Notes: generated by a model not told the origin, from the sequence alone. 64,000 nucleotides of DNA from Candidatus Wolframiiraptor sinensis (GCA_023268255.1 JALNJX010000001.1:186001-250000); one strand, 5' to 3'. Numbered from the stretch's first letter, positions 52,496 to 61,769 are shown. Program-made: numbers and translations.

Positions 52496-53539
52496 CTAGT
52501 AGAGTCTCGGCTTAGGTATTCTCAGGAATCTCCTGATTCCAGCGAGCACCTCGCTCTTCCCGCCGATGAGTGCTATCAGGTCGTATGCGGCTTTAGCGAT
52601 GATCTTGCCGGAAATGCTTATGCTCGGCGCCAGCTGGAGCTCTATCTCGCCGAACCTTATGTCGGGGAAAGCCTCAGGCCCTGAGTTATATGATTGAATT
52701 GCGGCTCTAGGCAGGTTTGGATCCCGCTTCGGCACATCAAGGCAATCATCCTGGCTTGAGGGGATATCGCGGCTTCTGAGAATGAGCGCTGACCACTCCC
52801 TTTTCCCGATCCTCGCAACGTAGGCTATGGCGCCCAGCTCGGGATCCCTGAGATCCTCCGGCTTAACCCCGAGCTTCGAGACATACTGCCCATCTATCTT
52901 GAATGAGATGTGATCGCTCGAAACCCTCAGCCTATCTCTGGGGATCTCGACGAAGTAGTGTATCGGCTCAGCCCTCCTCTTCACGGGAACTAGAGCTGTT
53001 CCTGTGCCCACCCCGCTCACCGGAACCTGGGCCAAAACCCATGGATTCACCCTAACAGGATACTCGCCGACCAAGGCATCAATGATTCTAAGCCTCATGA
53101 ATCCCTTCCTCGACTCGAGGAGCCTGATCTCTCGGCGGACCTGAGCCTCAAGCCGCGCTCCGAGAAGATTATCATCGGCGCGAATCCGCCCCTCTAGCAC
53201 AGCCCTCCCAGAATCCACCTCGATAATCCTGTGCTCTCCGGGATCTATTCCCTCGGGGCAGAACCATTCCTCAAAGGTCTCAGGCTTCTTGTAGAAGAAG
53301 TTCCTCTCAGGGGAGATCCAGAGTCTGAGCCCGCCAGTGTTCCACTCATTCCTCGATAGCACGCTCTCCAACTTGGGATTAACCCATAGTAGATTGGGCG
53401 ATGAATCGAGGAAGATGCCCAGCACCCTAGCTCCCCTCTCGCATACGACGATCCTACAATTCTTATCATGGAGAACAGCGCTCTTGGAGAACCGATCGAT
53501 TACCCCGACGAGCTCCTCCAAGCTAATCGACTCGCTCAT
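52496..53539 (-). CDS. Galactose-mutarotase-like protein of unknown function
   Basis: 347 residues. Visible features are GGLRLWISPERNFFYKKPETF (given here as GGLRLWISPER and FFYKKPETFEEWF), VSGVGTGTALVPVKRRAEPIHYF split by a central beta-rich region, and GKREWSALILRSRDIPSS. The GG-RLW-SPE pattern is that of mutarotase-superfold proteins of the DUF4380/DUF6786 kind, which bind carbohydrates. No catalytic assignment can be made. No signal peptide, so it is cytoplasmic. Confidence 0.55.
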   Translation of the reverse strand: MSESISLEELVGVIDRFSKSAVLHDKNCRIVVCERGARVLGIFLDSSPNLLWVNPKLESVLSRNEWNTGGLRLWISPERNFFYKKPETFEEWFCPEGIDPGEHRIIEVDSGRAVLEGRIRADDNLLGARLEAQVRREIRLLESRKGFMRLRIIDALVGEYPVRVNPWVLAQVPVSGVGTGTALVPVKRRAEPIHYFVEIPRDRLRVSSDHISFKIDGQYVSKLGVKPEDLRDPELGAIAYVARIGKREWSALILRSRDIPSSQDDCLDVPKRDPNLPRAAIQSYNSGPEAFPDIRFGEIELQLAPSISISGKIIAKAAYDLIALIGGKSEVLAGIRRFLRIPKPRLY

Positions 53540-53689
53540 ACCTACACTGGCTGGAGCTATAGCTCATAAATTAATTTTAATTTCATCATGAGCGTCATCC
53601 ACAGCGCTAATTGATGCTGCCTAATACCCCGAAATCCATTAAACGCATAAGTTTTTAAACAATCACCTCAAAGGTCTTGATGAGAGGGC

Positions 53690-54127
53690 GTGAGCATCTT
53701 CCAGAAATTTGCGAAAAAGTATTTCGATGAATCTTTGAGGGATCTCGAGAGAGCTAAAAGAGCGTTCATGATCGAAGACTACCCTCAAGCAGTCTTCTAC
53801 GCTCAGCAATCGCTGGAGAAGGGCGTCAAGGCGATGCTGGAGGTGAGGAGGCGCATCGTATACAATCATGGCCCCGAGCTGATAGGGGTATTCGCTGAGG
53901 TATTCGAGAGCGAGTGGCGACGGGAATTCGATCACATTATGGAGGCTCTCGAGTATCTCATGGAGTATTATACTAGGGCTAGATATCCATTCTTGATGAG
54001 GGGTGAGGTGCTGGGGCCGGATGATATCGTGACGAGGAGTGTGGCCGAGAGGGGAATCGCGCTGGCGGAGAGGGCGCTGGAGGTGGTGCGAGATTATCTC
54101 GCGAGAAGAGGCATTATCGGCGGTTGA
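53690..54127 (+). CDS. HEPN domain protein
   Basis: 145 residues: FAKKYFDESLRDLERAKRAFMIEDYPQAVFYAQQSLEKGVKAMLEV (HEPN helices, quoted as FDESLRDLERAKRAF and YPQAVFYAQQSLEKGVKAML), and RARYPF for the basic end. A conserved Rx4-6H RNase motif is not obvious (RRRIVYNHGP has R and H spaced as RIVYNH, which may be it). It is paired with an MNT nucleotidyltransferase, the usual HEPN/MNT toxin-antitoxin layout. GTG start, with a TTTTTAAAC element about 33 bases upstream. Confidence 0.85.
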   Translation: MSIFQKFAKKYFDESLRDLERAKRAFMIEDYPQAVFYAQQSLEKGVKAMLEVRRRIVYNHGPELIGVFAEVFESEWRREFDHIMEALEYLMEYYTRARYPFLMRGEVLGPDDIVTRSVAERGIALAERALEVVRDYLARRGIIGG

Positions 54128-54131
54128 GAGG

Positions 54132-54593
54132 GTGCTGGAGGCGAGAGGCAAGCGCTTAAAATCTCTCGTGATATTTGGAAGTAGCATCTACAGTCCATTG
54201 AAAGCGAGAGACGTGGATTTGCTCGTGGTCACCGATAGAATAGCTGATGCCGACGAGAAATGTGCTCTCGAGTTTGAGATTGCTAGAGCGCTGAGAGCGG
54301 TACATCCTAAAATGCCGATTGACATAATAGTATTTGATGAGTGCTCCTTCAGGGAAAATTTGGAGCCAGGCACCTTGCTATCAGGCCTAATAGCCGGCTA
54401 TGAGATCATTTATGACGAGCTGGGATTGAATGACTTAATCGTCGAGCTCGCGAAGAGCATTGCCAGCAGCGAGTACATAGTGCAGAAGAGCGGGAAAAGA
54501 ATAAACTTATCAGCTCTTGCTAGAGCGAGACTCAGAGCGTTGGGCGCGGGATTCGCAGAAAAGCGCGAGCAGGATGAGATTCATCAAGACTGA
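54132..54593 (+). CDS. MNT-type nucleotidyltransferase, partner of HEPN
   Basis: About 153 residues from GTG 54132. The active-site motif is LVIFGSSIYSPLKARDVDLLVVTD (GS followed by DVD), with a third Asp in PIDIIVFDECSF. In HEPN/MNT modules the MNT protein AMPylates or otherwise silences the HEPN RNase. The C-terminal 50 residues are basic and helical. The frame is open far upstream, but the start at 54132 places the motif where relatives have it. Four bases separate it from the HEPN stop. Confidence 0.83.
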   Translation: MLEARGKRLKSLVIFGSSIYSPLKARDVDLLVVTDRIADADEKCALEFEIARALRAVHPKMPIDIIVFDECSFRENLEPGTLLSGLIAGYEIIYDELGLNDLIVELAKSIASSEYIVQKSGKRINLSALARARLRALGAGFAEKREQDEIHQD

Positions 54594-54598
54594 TTTCG

Positions 54599-55357
54599 CT
54601 AAATCTGGTCGGGGGGAACCTTGTCCGGCGCGTGAGCGACCCTATACTTCAGGCCGTACTTCTTTAGTCTCTCGACGACATGCGGGTAGAGTATGAGCTC
54701 CTCTATCTCCGCCTCCTCCGCCAGCTTCTCATCTATCTCGGCGAGCCTGATCATAAGCTCCTTTAAGCTCTCCTCTGTCGAGAATGATGTCATTATTGAT
54801 GGGTGGCAGCTCACTCCAGCCTTAAGCAGGTTTTTCAGAGAATTCAGCTGAAGATCGAATCCTCTCGGATCCGCTCCCGTGAGCATGTGGAACTCGTTCT
54901 CATTGCATCCCTTTAGGGATACCCTGACATGGAGAAAGTCATAGCCGGATAACCGGGACGCATAGCCCTCGTCATGGCCTATCAGGATGCCGTTGGTTTC
55001 GAGTATGAATAACAACCCTTTTCCGGAAAGCTGGTCTAGAACTCTCAGCAGGTGCTCCCTGCCTATCGTCGGCTCGCCGCCGCTGATCCTGGCCTGGCTG
55101 ACACCCCTGCTCCTAGAGAGGCTGAGAAGCCTAGTAGCAACATCCTCGGGCTCATGGAATGCTCCAACCTTGAGCGGCCTCAATCTAACATTATCTGATA
55201 CCCAGCAGAATTTGCAGAAGAGTCCGCATCCGACGCAGTCCGCGGTCACTATGCCGCCATACCATCTATCGACGCGAAACCTGTAGTATTTTCTCTCATA
55301 GCCCCTCGCGACGTGCTTCTCGAGCATTAGATGGGTTTTCACGGGATCATAGCCCAC
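54599..55357 (-). CDS. Radical SAM protein
   Basis: 252 residues. The cluster motif CGLFCKFCW (CxxxCxxC) is near residue 44, preceded by an extra CVG; SGGEPTIGREHLLRVL and ETNGILIGHDEG are the SAM-binding segments. It is short, with no C-terminal auxiliary cluster. It resembles activase-type or uncharacterised archaeal radical SAM proteins; it does not look like HydE or HydG. Substrate unknown. Confidence 0.85.
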   Translation of the reverse strand: MGYDPVKTHLMLEKHVARGYERKYYRFRVDRWYGGIVTADCVGCGLFCKFCWVSDNVRLRPLKVGAFHEPEDVATRLLSLSRSRGVSQARISGGEPTIGREHLLRVLDQLSGKGLLFILETNGILIGHDEGYASRLSGYDFLHVRVSLKGCNENEFHMLTGADPRGFDLQLNSLKNLLKAGVSCHPSIMTSFSTEESLKELMIRLAEIDEKLAEEAEIEELILYPHVVERLKKYGLKYRVAHAPDKVPPDQI

Positions 55358-55472
55358 GGGGAAACTTGATAAGCATGCATGCTATTTATCTTTCTCCAAC
55401 GCGGGATCAATAATGAGCAGCGCATGAAACTCTCAAAAGCTCCCTAACGAGCTCATCATTAATGGAGCGGCG

Positions 55473-56501
55473 TTGGAGCTGATCATCGATTGCGGCGATT
55501 ACAGCCTGAAGAACTCGCTCACACCATCATTCATCTCGAGCCTATATGAGAGCATCAGACCCGATGCGTGGATTAAGGTTGCTGGCAGGCTCGGCGGCAA
55601 GCTGAAGATTGAGCAGAGAGGGAGAAGGCTCATAATAACATCAACGGCCGAGATCTCCAGGGATGAGCTGGAAAGATTGGCTCTATTCGAGTCCGGATTA
55701 TGGCGCGAGGAGTTCGAGAGCGGCATCAGCAAGTTTCCCCCGAGCTTCAGGGATGCTGTGGAGGCTCTGGCGAAGACTTACCCCGGCGTAAGAATACCGA
55801 TAGCTCCATGGGATTTCGACTACATCCTAGTGGCGGTCCTACTCTCCAAGAGGGCGAACTACGAGATGGTCAGGAGATGGTGCAGAAAGCTCTGGAAAGC
55901 ATTTGGAGATAATTTGCACAACTTATCCTCAGCAGGATCATCAATCTTGAGGAGGATTACTCGTAGCTATCAGCTCGAGGATGCGGCGAGGTCCCTGAGG
56001 GACTTGATGAGATTGATGAAGGAGCCCAGGAGAATTCACAGCGAGATCATCCGGAGATTCGGCGCTCCGCGGGAGCCCCTTTCCGAATACCTGCTGAGCC
56101 TGCCACCCGAGATCGCGAGGATTATTCTGCTCTCGGCCTGGGGCATCGGGCCGAAGGTTGCTGACTCGACGATACTCTCGACATTCAAAGCCCCACACTT
56201 CATACCATGTGATGTTCATCTGAGAATTTTCGTCGAGAGGTTGTCGCTGGTAGAGGATTTCAAGATGCCCGAGAAGGCTCTTTGCAGGAGATTCCTGTGC
56301 GGCGATGAGGGCGCTTGGGGTCTCGCTCCATGCTCCAGCCGGAGATGCCTACGAGCAATTCTCAGGCCTCTTGGCGACCTCGGAGGATGGATTCAAACAC
56401 TTATTTACCTCCATGGGAAGGAGTATTGTAGATCTGTGAAGCCGCGGTGCGGCGAGTGCCCCTTGAGAAGATTGTGCTCGAGTTCTAGTAGGGCCCCCTA
56501 G
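55473..56501 (+). CDS. HhH-GPD DNA glycosylase with C-terminal [4Fe-4S] loop
   Basis: 342 residues. N-terminal 100 residues are an Ogg/AlkA-like beta domain. The HhH-GPD core has LLSAWGIGPKVADSTILSTF and the Asp in IPCDVHLRIFVERL. The C-terminus ends CRSVKPRCGECPLRRLC, the endonuclease III type cluster loop (Cx6Cx2Cx5C). AlkA-like N-part plus an Fe-S loop is typical of archaeal base-excision glycosylases of the AlkA/Ogg group. The exact damaged base is unknown; the Lys that would make it a lyase is not at the expected place. TTG start. Confidence 0.83.
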   Translation: MELIIDCGDYSLKNSLTPSFISSLYESIRPDAWIKVAGRLGGKLKIEQRGRRLIITSTAEISRDELERLALFESGLWREEFESGISKFPPSFRDAVEALAKTYPGVRIPIAPWDFDYILVAVLLSKRANYEMVRRWCRKLWKAFGDNLHNLSSAGSSILRRITRSYQLEDAARSLRDLMRLMKEPRRIHSEIIRRFGAPREPLSEYLLSLPPEIARIILLSAWGIGPKVADSTILSTFKAPHFIPCDVHLRIFVERLSLVEDFKMPEKALCRRFLCGDEGAWGLAPCSSRRCLRAILRPLGDLGGWIQTLIYLHGKEYCRSVKPRCGECPLRRLCSSSSRAP

Positions 56502-56502
56502 T

Positions 56503-56895
56503 TCATGGCAGGGATACTTGGAGGAACTCATCCTTCGCGGAATGCTTTCTCAGGATCTCGGCCATTTTCACAGCCGCTGCTAGGAGCATCTCATATAGTT
56601 CTCCGGCGCTTATCCCAGCATCCTCGCACCTCTCCTCATCCAATGAGTATGGAGCTCTAACCCATATCGTTAAGATCTCACCAATGATTGCCACTCTGAG
56701 ATGCGGGAGGCCCATGACGGCCATCTCGCGCGATGGCATTAGAGCATAGCCCTCAGCCCTCTTCTCGGGATTCAGGCCGGCGGATCTTCCCGCCTCCAGA
56801 ATTTCCTCGGTGATTTCCTCGACGCGCTCCGGCGAGGCTTTCAGCGTTATGTGAATCCTCGCCAGCCCATCCCTCATCTCCTCAATTCCGCTCAT
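56503..56895 (-). CDS. Hypothetical protein
   Basis: 130 residues, acidic N-part (MSGIEEMRDGLARIHITLK), then ASPERVEEITEEILEAGRSAG, LMPSREMAVMGLPHLRVAIIG and a helical C-part (GELYEMLLAAAVKMAEILRK). No family recognised. Alternating strand and helix segments suggest a small alpha/beta fold. It lies 24 bases after the disrupted gene at 56.9-57.3 kb and is probably in one transcript with it. Confidence 0.6.
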   Translation of the reverse strand: MSGIEEMRDGLARIHITLKASPERVEEITEEILEAGRSAGLNPEKRAEGYALMPSREMAVMGLPHLRVAIIGEILTIWVRAPYSLDEERCEDAGISAGELYEMLLAAAVKMAEILRKHSAKDEFLQVSLP

Positions 56896-56919
56896 CTCGC
56901 AGACGTCCTCCAGAGCATT

Positions 56920-57314
56920 TTAGCCCTGCTGCATCTGAAATCTGAACTTATTGAGGTCGGGGTCTCCGCTAAACACCCTCATCAAAGCATACAGGTGATC
57001 TGTTGAGATGAATTTCTCCAGGCTTGCCTCGCTTTTTCCGAGATCCGCCTTGTATCTCGTCTCCACCCTTATCAATCCTCTTTCGGCGAGCAGCTTCTCA
57101 GCGGCGGGCAAGGCTGATGCGGCCTTGCCCATCTCCTCCAAGCTCATACCTCTAATGCCCCATAAGCAGGTTAGAGTATCCATTAGATCGCTCTCCCACG
57201 CGGATCCATAGAGCAGTAAAAGGGCTCTTAGATATCCGCGGCCGTGCGCTCAACAACACCTCTGCCCTCAGATCCCAGAACCTCTCTTATAGCACGCTCC
57301 ATCTCTCCGCTCAT
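56920..57314 (-). CDS. Hypothetical, probably winged-helix, protein split by one base
   Basis: From an ATG at 57314 the first frame reads MSGEMERAIREVLGSEGR and stops after 28 codons at 57228. Adding one C to the CC at 57236-57237 (GGG for GG on the coding strand) joins it to GYLRALLLLYGSAWESDLMD and on to TLTCLWGIRGMSLEEMGKAA, LAERGLIRVETRYKADL and KFRFQMQQG. The 131-residue result has an even, coding-like composition. The TLTCLWGIRG-to-LAERGLI part looks like a winged helix, but I name no family. Unjoined, only an 87-residue frame from 57183 remains. A TATA-like ACTTAAAAGG on the minus strand lies near 57350. Confidence 0.6.
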
Positions 57315-57375
57315 GCCTCTTCTCCCAGATTACCGGGATCTAAGCCCTTTTAAGTGTTTGGATGTCTCTAAGTCG

Positions 57376-58563
57376 TTAGGATGCATCGGTGTAATCCGTG
57401 AAGGTCCATGAGGCTCGATCCAGCAGTATCTCTCTGAGTATCCTTTTCGAGTATTCTGGCTCGAGCTGGAGCATTAGCGCAGCGAGGTGCTTGCAGAAGC
57501 TCAGCGCGTCCTTCATCCTCGCCCAGTCGGCGCAATCATGGATAATCATCTTCCTCTCCAGGTCTATGAAGACCTTGTATTCCTTGACTCTCGCTGATAA
57601 GATGTTCGCGGTCTTCTCCAGAACCTCTATCTCCCCTCCGCCCATCTCTCTAGCCCTCCTGAGCCTAGCCTCATTCGTCAGGAGCTTCAGCATCTCCTCG
57701 ACGCTGTCCGGGATCCTCTCAGGCGGGAGCATTTGAGAGAGCTTGGGATGCTCCGCGGCGCCGCGCCTCAGATTCTCCTCCACTTTCTCGAGAACCCTCC
57801 TCTGAGCCGGAGTTATTATCCCGAGTATCTCGAGCACCTGCAGGGCATCATGAACAGCATATCCCTTGAAATGATTATTGAAGTAGCCGTAGACGCTCTT
57901 CACCCTCACAGATACCTCGATTATCCTGGGCTTCCAGGCCTCAAGCTCCTCCCTGCTATAATGGTAATAGTACCACGGTCTCTTCCCCCTGCCATGCCAT
58001 CTCATGTAGGCGAAGTCGGCGGTGATGTGTATCTCCGGCGGGAGAAGCGGCTCATCAACAATCGTGTAAGCGACATTATACCTAGACAGGATGCTCATCA
58101 CATCGCTCCTCAACCACGACTCATCCCTGAATTCTATGGCGAACTGGTATTCTCCTGGCAGCTCCGCGAGAAACTTCTCGAGAACATCAGCGCCCTCCTC
58201 GTACTCGAATTTCGGGGGCAGCTGGATGAGCAGGGGGCCGAGCTTCCCCGAATTCCTCAGGGGCCTCAGCAGATCAAGAAACCTGGCCAAGTCCTTCAGA
58301 GCGCCCTTCCCCGGATCAAGCTTCTTCTCATGCGTTATGATGGAAGGTATCTTCGCCGCAAATATGAATCCTCTTGGGGTGTGCCGCGCGAGCCCCTCAA
58401 CGACCTTGAGATCCGGATAGGAGTAGAAGGTCGAATCCATCTCAGCGGTATCGAAGACGCTGCAGTATTTCTGGAGCTTACTCTCCTCCCGCTCGTAGAA
58501 TACTCCCTCCCAGTCCCTGTAGCTCCAGCCGCTCGTCCCTATTCTGATCAAGCCTGGTATCAC
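57376..58563 (-). CDS. DUF72 protein with SWIM-like C-terminal extension, copy 2
   Basis: 395 residues. The DUF72 barrel covers 1-245 (IGTSGWSYRDWEGVFY, EMDSTFYSYP, FIFAAKIPSIITHEKKLD, FAIEFRDESW, YMRWHGRGKRPWYYYHYS, VYGYFNNHFKGYA). After it come about 150 residues absent from the other copies, ending with IIHDCADWARMKDALSFCKHLAALML, which resembles a SWIM zinc-finger (quoted in parts: IIHDCADW and FCKHLAALML). It shares a short intergenic region with copy 3 on the other strand. Confidence 0.9.
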   Translation of the reverse strand: MIPGLIRIGTSGWSYRDWEGVFYEREESKLQKYCSVFDTAEMDSTFYSYPDLKVVEGLARHTPRGFIFAAKIPSIITHEKKLDPGKGALKDLARFLDLLRPLRNSGKLGPLLIQLPPKFEYEEGADVLEKFLAELPGEYQFAIEFRDESWLRSDVMSILSRYNVAYTIVDEPLLPPEIHITADFAYMRWHGRGKRPWYYYHYSREELEAWKPRIIEVSVRVKSVYGYFNNHFKGYAVHDALQVLEILGIITPAQRRVLEKVEENLRRGAAEHPKLSQMLPPERIPDSVEEMLKLLTNEARLRRAREMGGGEIEVLEKTANILSARVKEYKVFIDLERKMIIHDCADWARMKDALSFCKHLAALMLQLEPEYSKRILREILLDRASWTFTDYTDAS

Positions 58564-58641
58564 GGGTTGGAATCCGAATCCACGAGATATAAATTTCCGG
58601 GATGACCCTTGAGATGTTAGAGCCTGCGGGATGCGCGAGGC

Positions 58642-59571
58642 ATGGCAGAGATAATAATCGGATGTGGGGGATGGAGCTACTTCCAGGCGTTGGGCGTGGA
58701 TCCGCTGAAGCTCTATTCGCTGGCATTCAGGTTCGTCGAGGTGAACTCCACGTTCTACAATCTACCGGACGTGGGGACAGTGGCCGCTTGGAGGAGAAGG
58801 GTTCCAAGCAGCTTCGAGTTCTCGGTGAAGGCCAATAGACTCATCACGCACAAGTGGAGGCTGACTCCATCGAGCCAGCTCATAGAGCTGCTGCAAAGGC
58901 ATCTCGAGCTGTGCGGAATCCTGAGATCTAGGATAATAGTGCTGGAGGTTCCGAGAAGAGTGCACTTGAAGGAGATAGCGGTCAATCTCTCGAAGATACT
59001 TGATCAGGTGGATCTGGGGAATGTCAGGCTGGCGGTCGAGCCGAGATGCGGGTGGGCGGCAGGATCCGCCGAGACGATACGCGCGCTCAGGGATATGGGC
59101 ATAATACCCGTGGCAGACTACTCCAAGGAGGACCCACCATACGATGATGATGAAATAGCTTATAGCAGGCTATTCGGGAGGGGAGAGCACAACATATACC
59201 AGCTGACGGACGAAGATCTAATGGCAATCAGGGAGAGGGCCTTGAAGAGGAGGTCGAAGAGAATCTACCTGAGCTTCCATGGGATAGCCATGTACCTGGA
59301 TGCGGCGAGGATGGAGAAGTTCCTGAAGAGCGGGGAGCTTCCCCCAGCCACATCCAAGTTTGGGATAGACTCGCTTGAGGAGGTTTTGAGGGATGCGAGG
59401 TTCCCGGCGGCGAAACAAGAGCTTGTTAGAAAGCATGGCTGGAAGCTCGTGGACGTGGATCCGAGGACGAGGGTTCCGGCGAGCGTGATCTTGAAGCAGC
59501 TGAGAAGAGACATGTACAACAGCTTAGAAGAAGTGATCGAGGAGCTGAGAAGAAGATTTGAGAAAGCATAG
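58642..59571 (+). CDS. DUF72 protein, copy 3
   Basis: 309 residues: IIIGCGGWSYFQALGVDPLK, VEVNSTFYNLP, FEFSVKANRLITHKW, IIVLEVPRR, LAVEPRCGWAAG, YLSFHGIAMYLDA. It departs more from the common motifs than the other copies: the RHExW/RDESW segment is replaced by PRCGW, and the HGR motif is moved. The C-terminal 90 residues are a basic helical extension. Divergently placed 78 bases from copy 2. Confidence 0.85.
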   Translation: MAEIIIGCGGWSYFQALGVDPLKLYSLAFRFVEVNSTFYNLPDVGTVAAWRRRVPSSFEFSVKANRLITHKWRLTPSSQLIELLQRHLELCGILRSRIIVLEVPRRVHLKEIAVNLSKILDQVDLGNVRLAVEPRCGWAAGSAETIRALRDMGIIPVADYSKEDPPYDDDEIAYSRLFGRGEHNIYQLTDEDLMAIRERALKRRSKRIYLSFHGIAMYLDAARMEKFLKSGELPPATSKFGIDSLEEVLRDARFPAAKQELVRKHGWKLVDVDPRTRVPASVILKQLRRDMYNSLEEVIEELRRRFEKA

Positions 59572-59598
59572 GATACGCGGCGTGCGATATTGGGAAAA

Positions 59599-59607
59599 TT
59601 TTATATG
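59599..59607 (+). promoter_or_regulatory. TATA box with no gene directly after it
   Basis: TTTTATATG predicts a start of transcription near 59630, more than 230 bases before the next coding start at 59865, which has its own TATA box (GCTTATATGC, 59828-59837). Confidence 0.4.
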
Positions 59608-59629
59608 AGTGCCTTATGGGGCAAAGGCA

Positions 59630-59826
59630 AAACTTTGGAGGCTGAATTATAAGCGGAAATGTTCATGTGAGGAAAGCCGCTGGAGGGTTATTCATCGCCA
59701 GACGGAAGCTGGGATCGGGAAGCTATGACCGGAGAGCTTCTCGAAGATCCACTGAATTATGTGCTCAGTGTGCGCCGGTCAGTAGGGCAGCAACCGCCAG
59801 ATAATCTCCGCTGACTTGTTCATGAA
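59630..59826 (+). ncRNA. Candidate non-coding RNA between two TATA boxes
   Basis: About 200 bases with no convincing reading frame, between its own TATA box and that of the next gene. It contains GAGGAAAGC and GGGCAGCAACC, which loosely recall RNase P CR-I and SRP helix 8 motifs, but the other diagnostic parts of either RNA are missing. Local pairing is possible around GGAAGCTGGGATCGGGAAGCT. It could equally be an untranslated leader or empty spacer. Confidence 0.3.
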
Positions 59827-59864
59827 AGCTTATATGCTGTGGGCGGGTTAGTGCTAGCGAGATA

Positions 59865-60170
59865 ATGGGCGAAGAATTGACCCTCGAGGAGTTTAAGGAG
59901 GCCTTAAAGGAGCTTAGGGTGAGCAGAGCTAGAAGGGACTTCCTAAGCCACTTAATATCATACATAATCGTGAACGCCTTCCTGATATTCATCAACTTGT
60001 GGACTAGCCCGGGCGCCATATGGTTCCCATGGGTTCTAGCGGCATGGGGCATAGGCCTGGCCTTCCACTACTTCGGGAGCAGGCCGAGCTCGGTCATCGA
60101 GGAAGCGGAGAAGGAGATAGCCATGATCGAGTATCGGGCCAGAAGAAGGAAGAAGAGCGCGGAGCAGTAG
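59865..60170 (+). CDS. 2TM domain protein
   Basis: 101 residues: an N-terminal helix (LTLEEFKEALKELRVSRAR), then two membrane segments (LISYIIVNAFLIFINLW and WFPWVLAAWGIGLAFHYFG) and a basic, charged tail (EKEIAMIEYRARRRKKSAE). It fits the 2TM family. Function unknown. Probably leaderless: TATA box 28-37 bases upstream of the ATG. Confidence 0.85.
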   Translation: MGEELTLEEFKEALKELRVSRARRDFLSHLISYIIVNAFLIFINLWTSPGAIWFPWVLAAWGIGLAFHYFGSRPSSVIEEAEKEIAMIEYRARRRKKSAEQ

Positions 60171-60303
60171 CCAGCAAATCCCGATGCCATTTTTATGAGG
60201 GGAGCGTGGCTCAGTAGAGATTCTCTCATTTCCGGCAAGGTTTATAGGGTGACATGCTCACCGCGATTTCCAACAGCGCGCGTGTAGGGTGAGTGGGAGA
60301 CGA

Positions 60304-61769
60304 ATGAGCTCGATCGCGGGCGAATCCTATCAATCCTATCAGTCACGACCCTAGCCTCATTTCTAACGGGCTTAAACGTTAGGCTCGCGCTCGTCGGCTT
60401 CCCCATAATCGCGCATGAGCTCGGATCAAGCTTCGACGAAGCCCTATGGATTATTCAGGGCTTCCTAATAGGATCAACAACGATACAGCTGATAGTCGGG
60501 GATCTCGCCGACCTATTCGGAAGAGTGAGGCTATTTAACATCGGCCTACTAATCTTCACCCTCGGCGGCCTAGCCTCCGGCCTAGCACTGAGCCCCGACA
60601 TGCTGATAATCTCGCGGATAATGCAGGGGATAGGCTCGGCCTTCCTGATAACGCTCAGCGTGACGATCCTGACGGACAATCTCCCGCGCAGCGTCCTGGG
60701 AACATGGCTCGGAATAAATCAAATCGCCTGGAGAATTGGAGCGCTATTAGGGCTAACATTAAGCGGGATAATCATAGACTTACTGGGATGGAGATGGGTC
60801 TACCTATTTCATGCGCCTGTGGGCTTCGCGGCTCTCATATGGAGCCTGAGAACTCTGAGAGAGGCATATAGGCCTCCGCGCGAGGCGTGCATCGACATCC
60901 CAGGATTCGCGCTATTCACGCTATTCCTCTTCTCCACAGCTATAGGCTTGACGTTGATGCTGAACGCAGCTAAGTGGATCAGTGAGATAATGCTGCTGAT
61001 GATCCTCGCATCCATCCTCCTCTCGCTCTTCATAATTCATGAGAGAAGGGGGAGATGCAGGGCGCTGGACTTATCGATATTCAGGAACCTCCAGTTTACG
61101 GGAAGCATAATAGCTCAGCTCCTCTACGCCATGGGCTTCGGAGGCTCCATGACCCTACTGGTGATCTTCTTTGAAATCTTAGAAAGCTATTCAGCATCAT
61201 TAACGGGACTACTGATAACGCCGTTCGAGCTCTCATTCCTCATATTCGGAATACTGGGCGGCAGAATATCGGATAAACGGGGATTCGAGATGCCAACCAT
61301 AGCCGGGTTATCCCTCGCCGCCGCAGGCCTACTCACGCTATCGAGGATAAGCGCCTCAACGAGCCCATCCTCCATAATCGCAGCAATAATACTTCTTGGA
61401 GCAGGCGCAGGGCTCTTCGTAGCCCCGAATACCAGTTCTATAATGACATCCGTGCCCCCGGACAAGAGAGGGGTAGCATCAGCGATAAGGACGCTCTCAT
61501 TCAACATAGGCTTCCTCCTGAGCCTGAACATCGCAGTCATATCGCTCGTGCAGGTAACATCATACGATGTCGCCTCGCGGCTGATAATTGCGGAGGGGAT
61601 GATGAACGCTGAAGCGAGCATCACGGCGAGCAGCCTCGCAAAAGCCATATTAGGAGCATTTCAGGCACAGGCGGCAATAATGCTGGCGGGAATACCATTC
61701 TCACTATTAAGAATGATCCTCGGCAAAAACCTTAGGAAACCGCAACGCCCCAAGCGCACCTTGCCCTAA
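60304..61769 (+). CDS. MFS multidrug exporter (DHA2/EmrB-like), N-terminus shifted by one base
   Basis: The main frame has no ATG, GTG or TTG before 60525, yet reads a typical first helix upstream (ILSILSVTTLASFLTGLNVR, then LVGFPIIAHELGSSFDEALW). An ATG at 60304 with GGGAG upstream opens MSSIAGE in another frame; adding one A at 60323-60324 joins them as MSSIAGEILSILSVTTLA. The result is 488 residues with about 14 helices, motif A GDLADLFGRVRLFN and a C-terminal half of matching repeats, the DHA2 form. Substrate unknown. Starting at 60525 would lose two helices. Confidence 0.85.

Noticed and set aside
54599-55357. Radical SAM protein as a possible HydE or HydG for the [FeFe]-like domain
   Set aside because: It is too short for HydG, lacks HydG's C-terminal cluster motif, lies far from the hydrogenase genes and shows no HydE-specific sequence.
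59645-59760. GAGGAAAGC suggested RNase P RNA
   Set aside because: The pairing CR-V motif (ACAGAAC...GGCTTA) is absent, so P4 cannot form.
60195-60260. AGCGTGGCTCAGTAGAG resembled the start of a tRNA
   Set aside because: No anticodon arm or T-loop follows and the ends do not pair.
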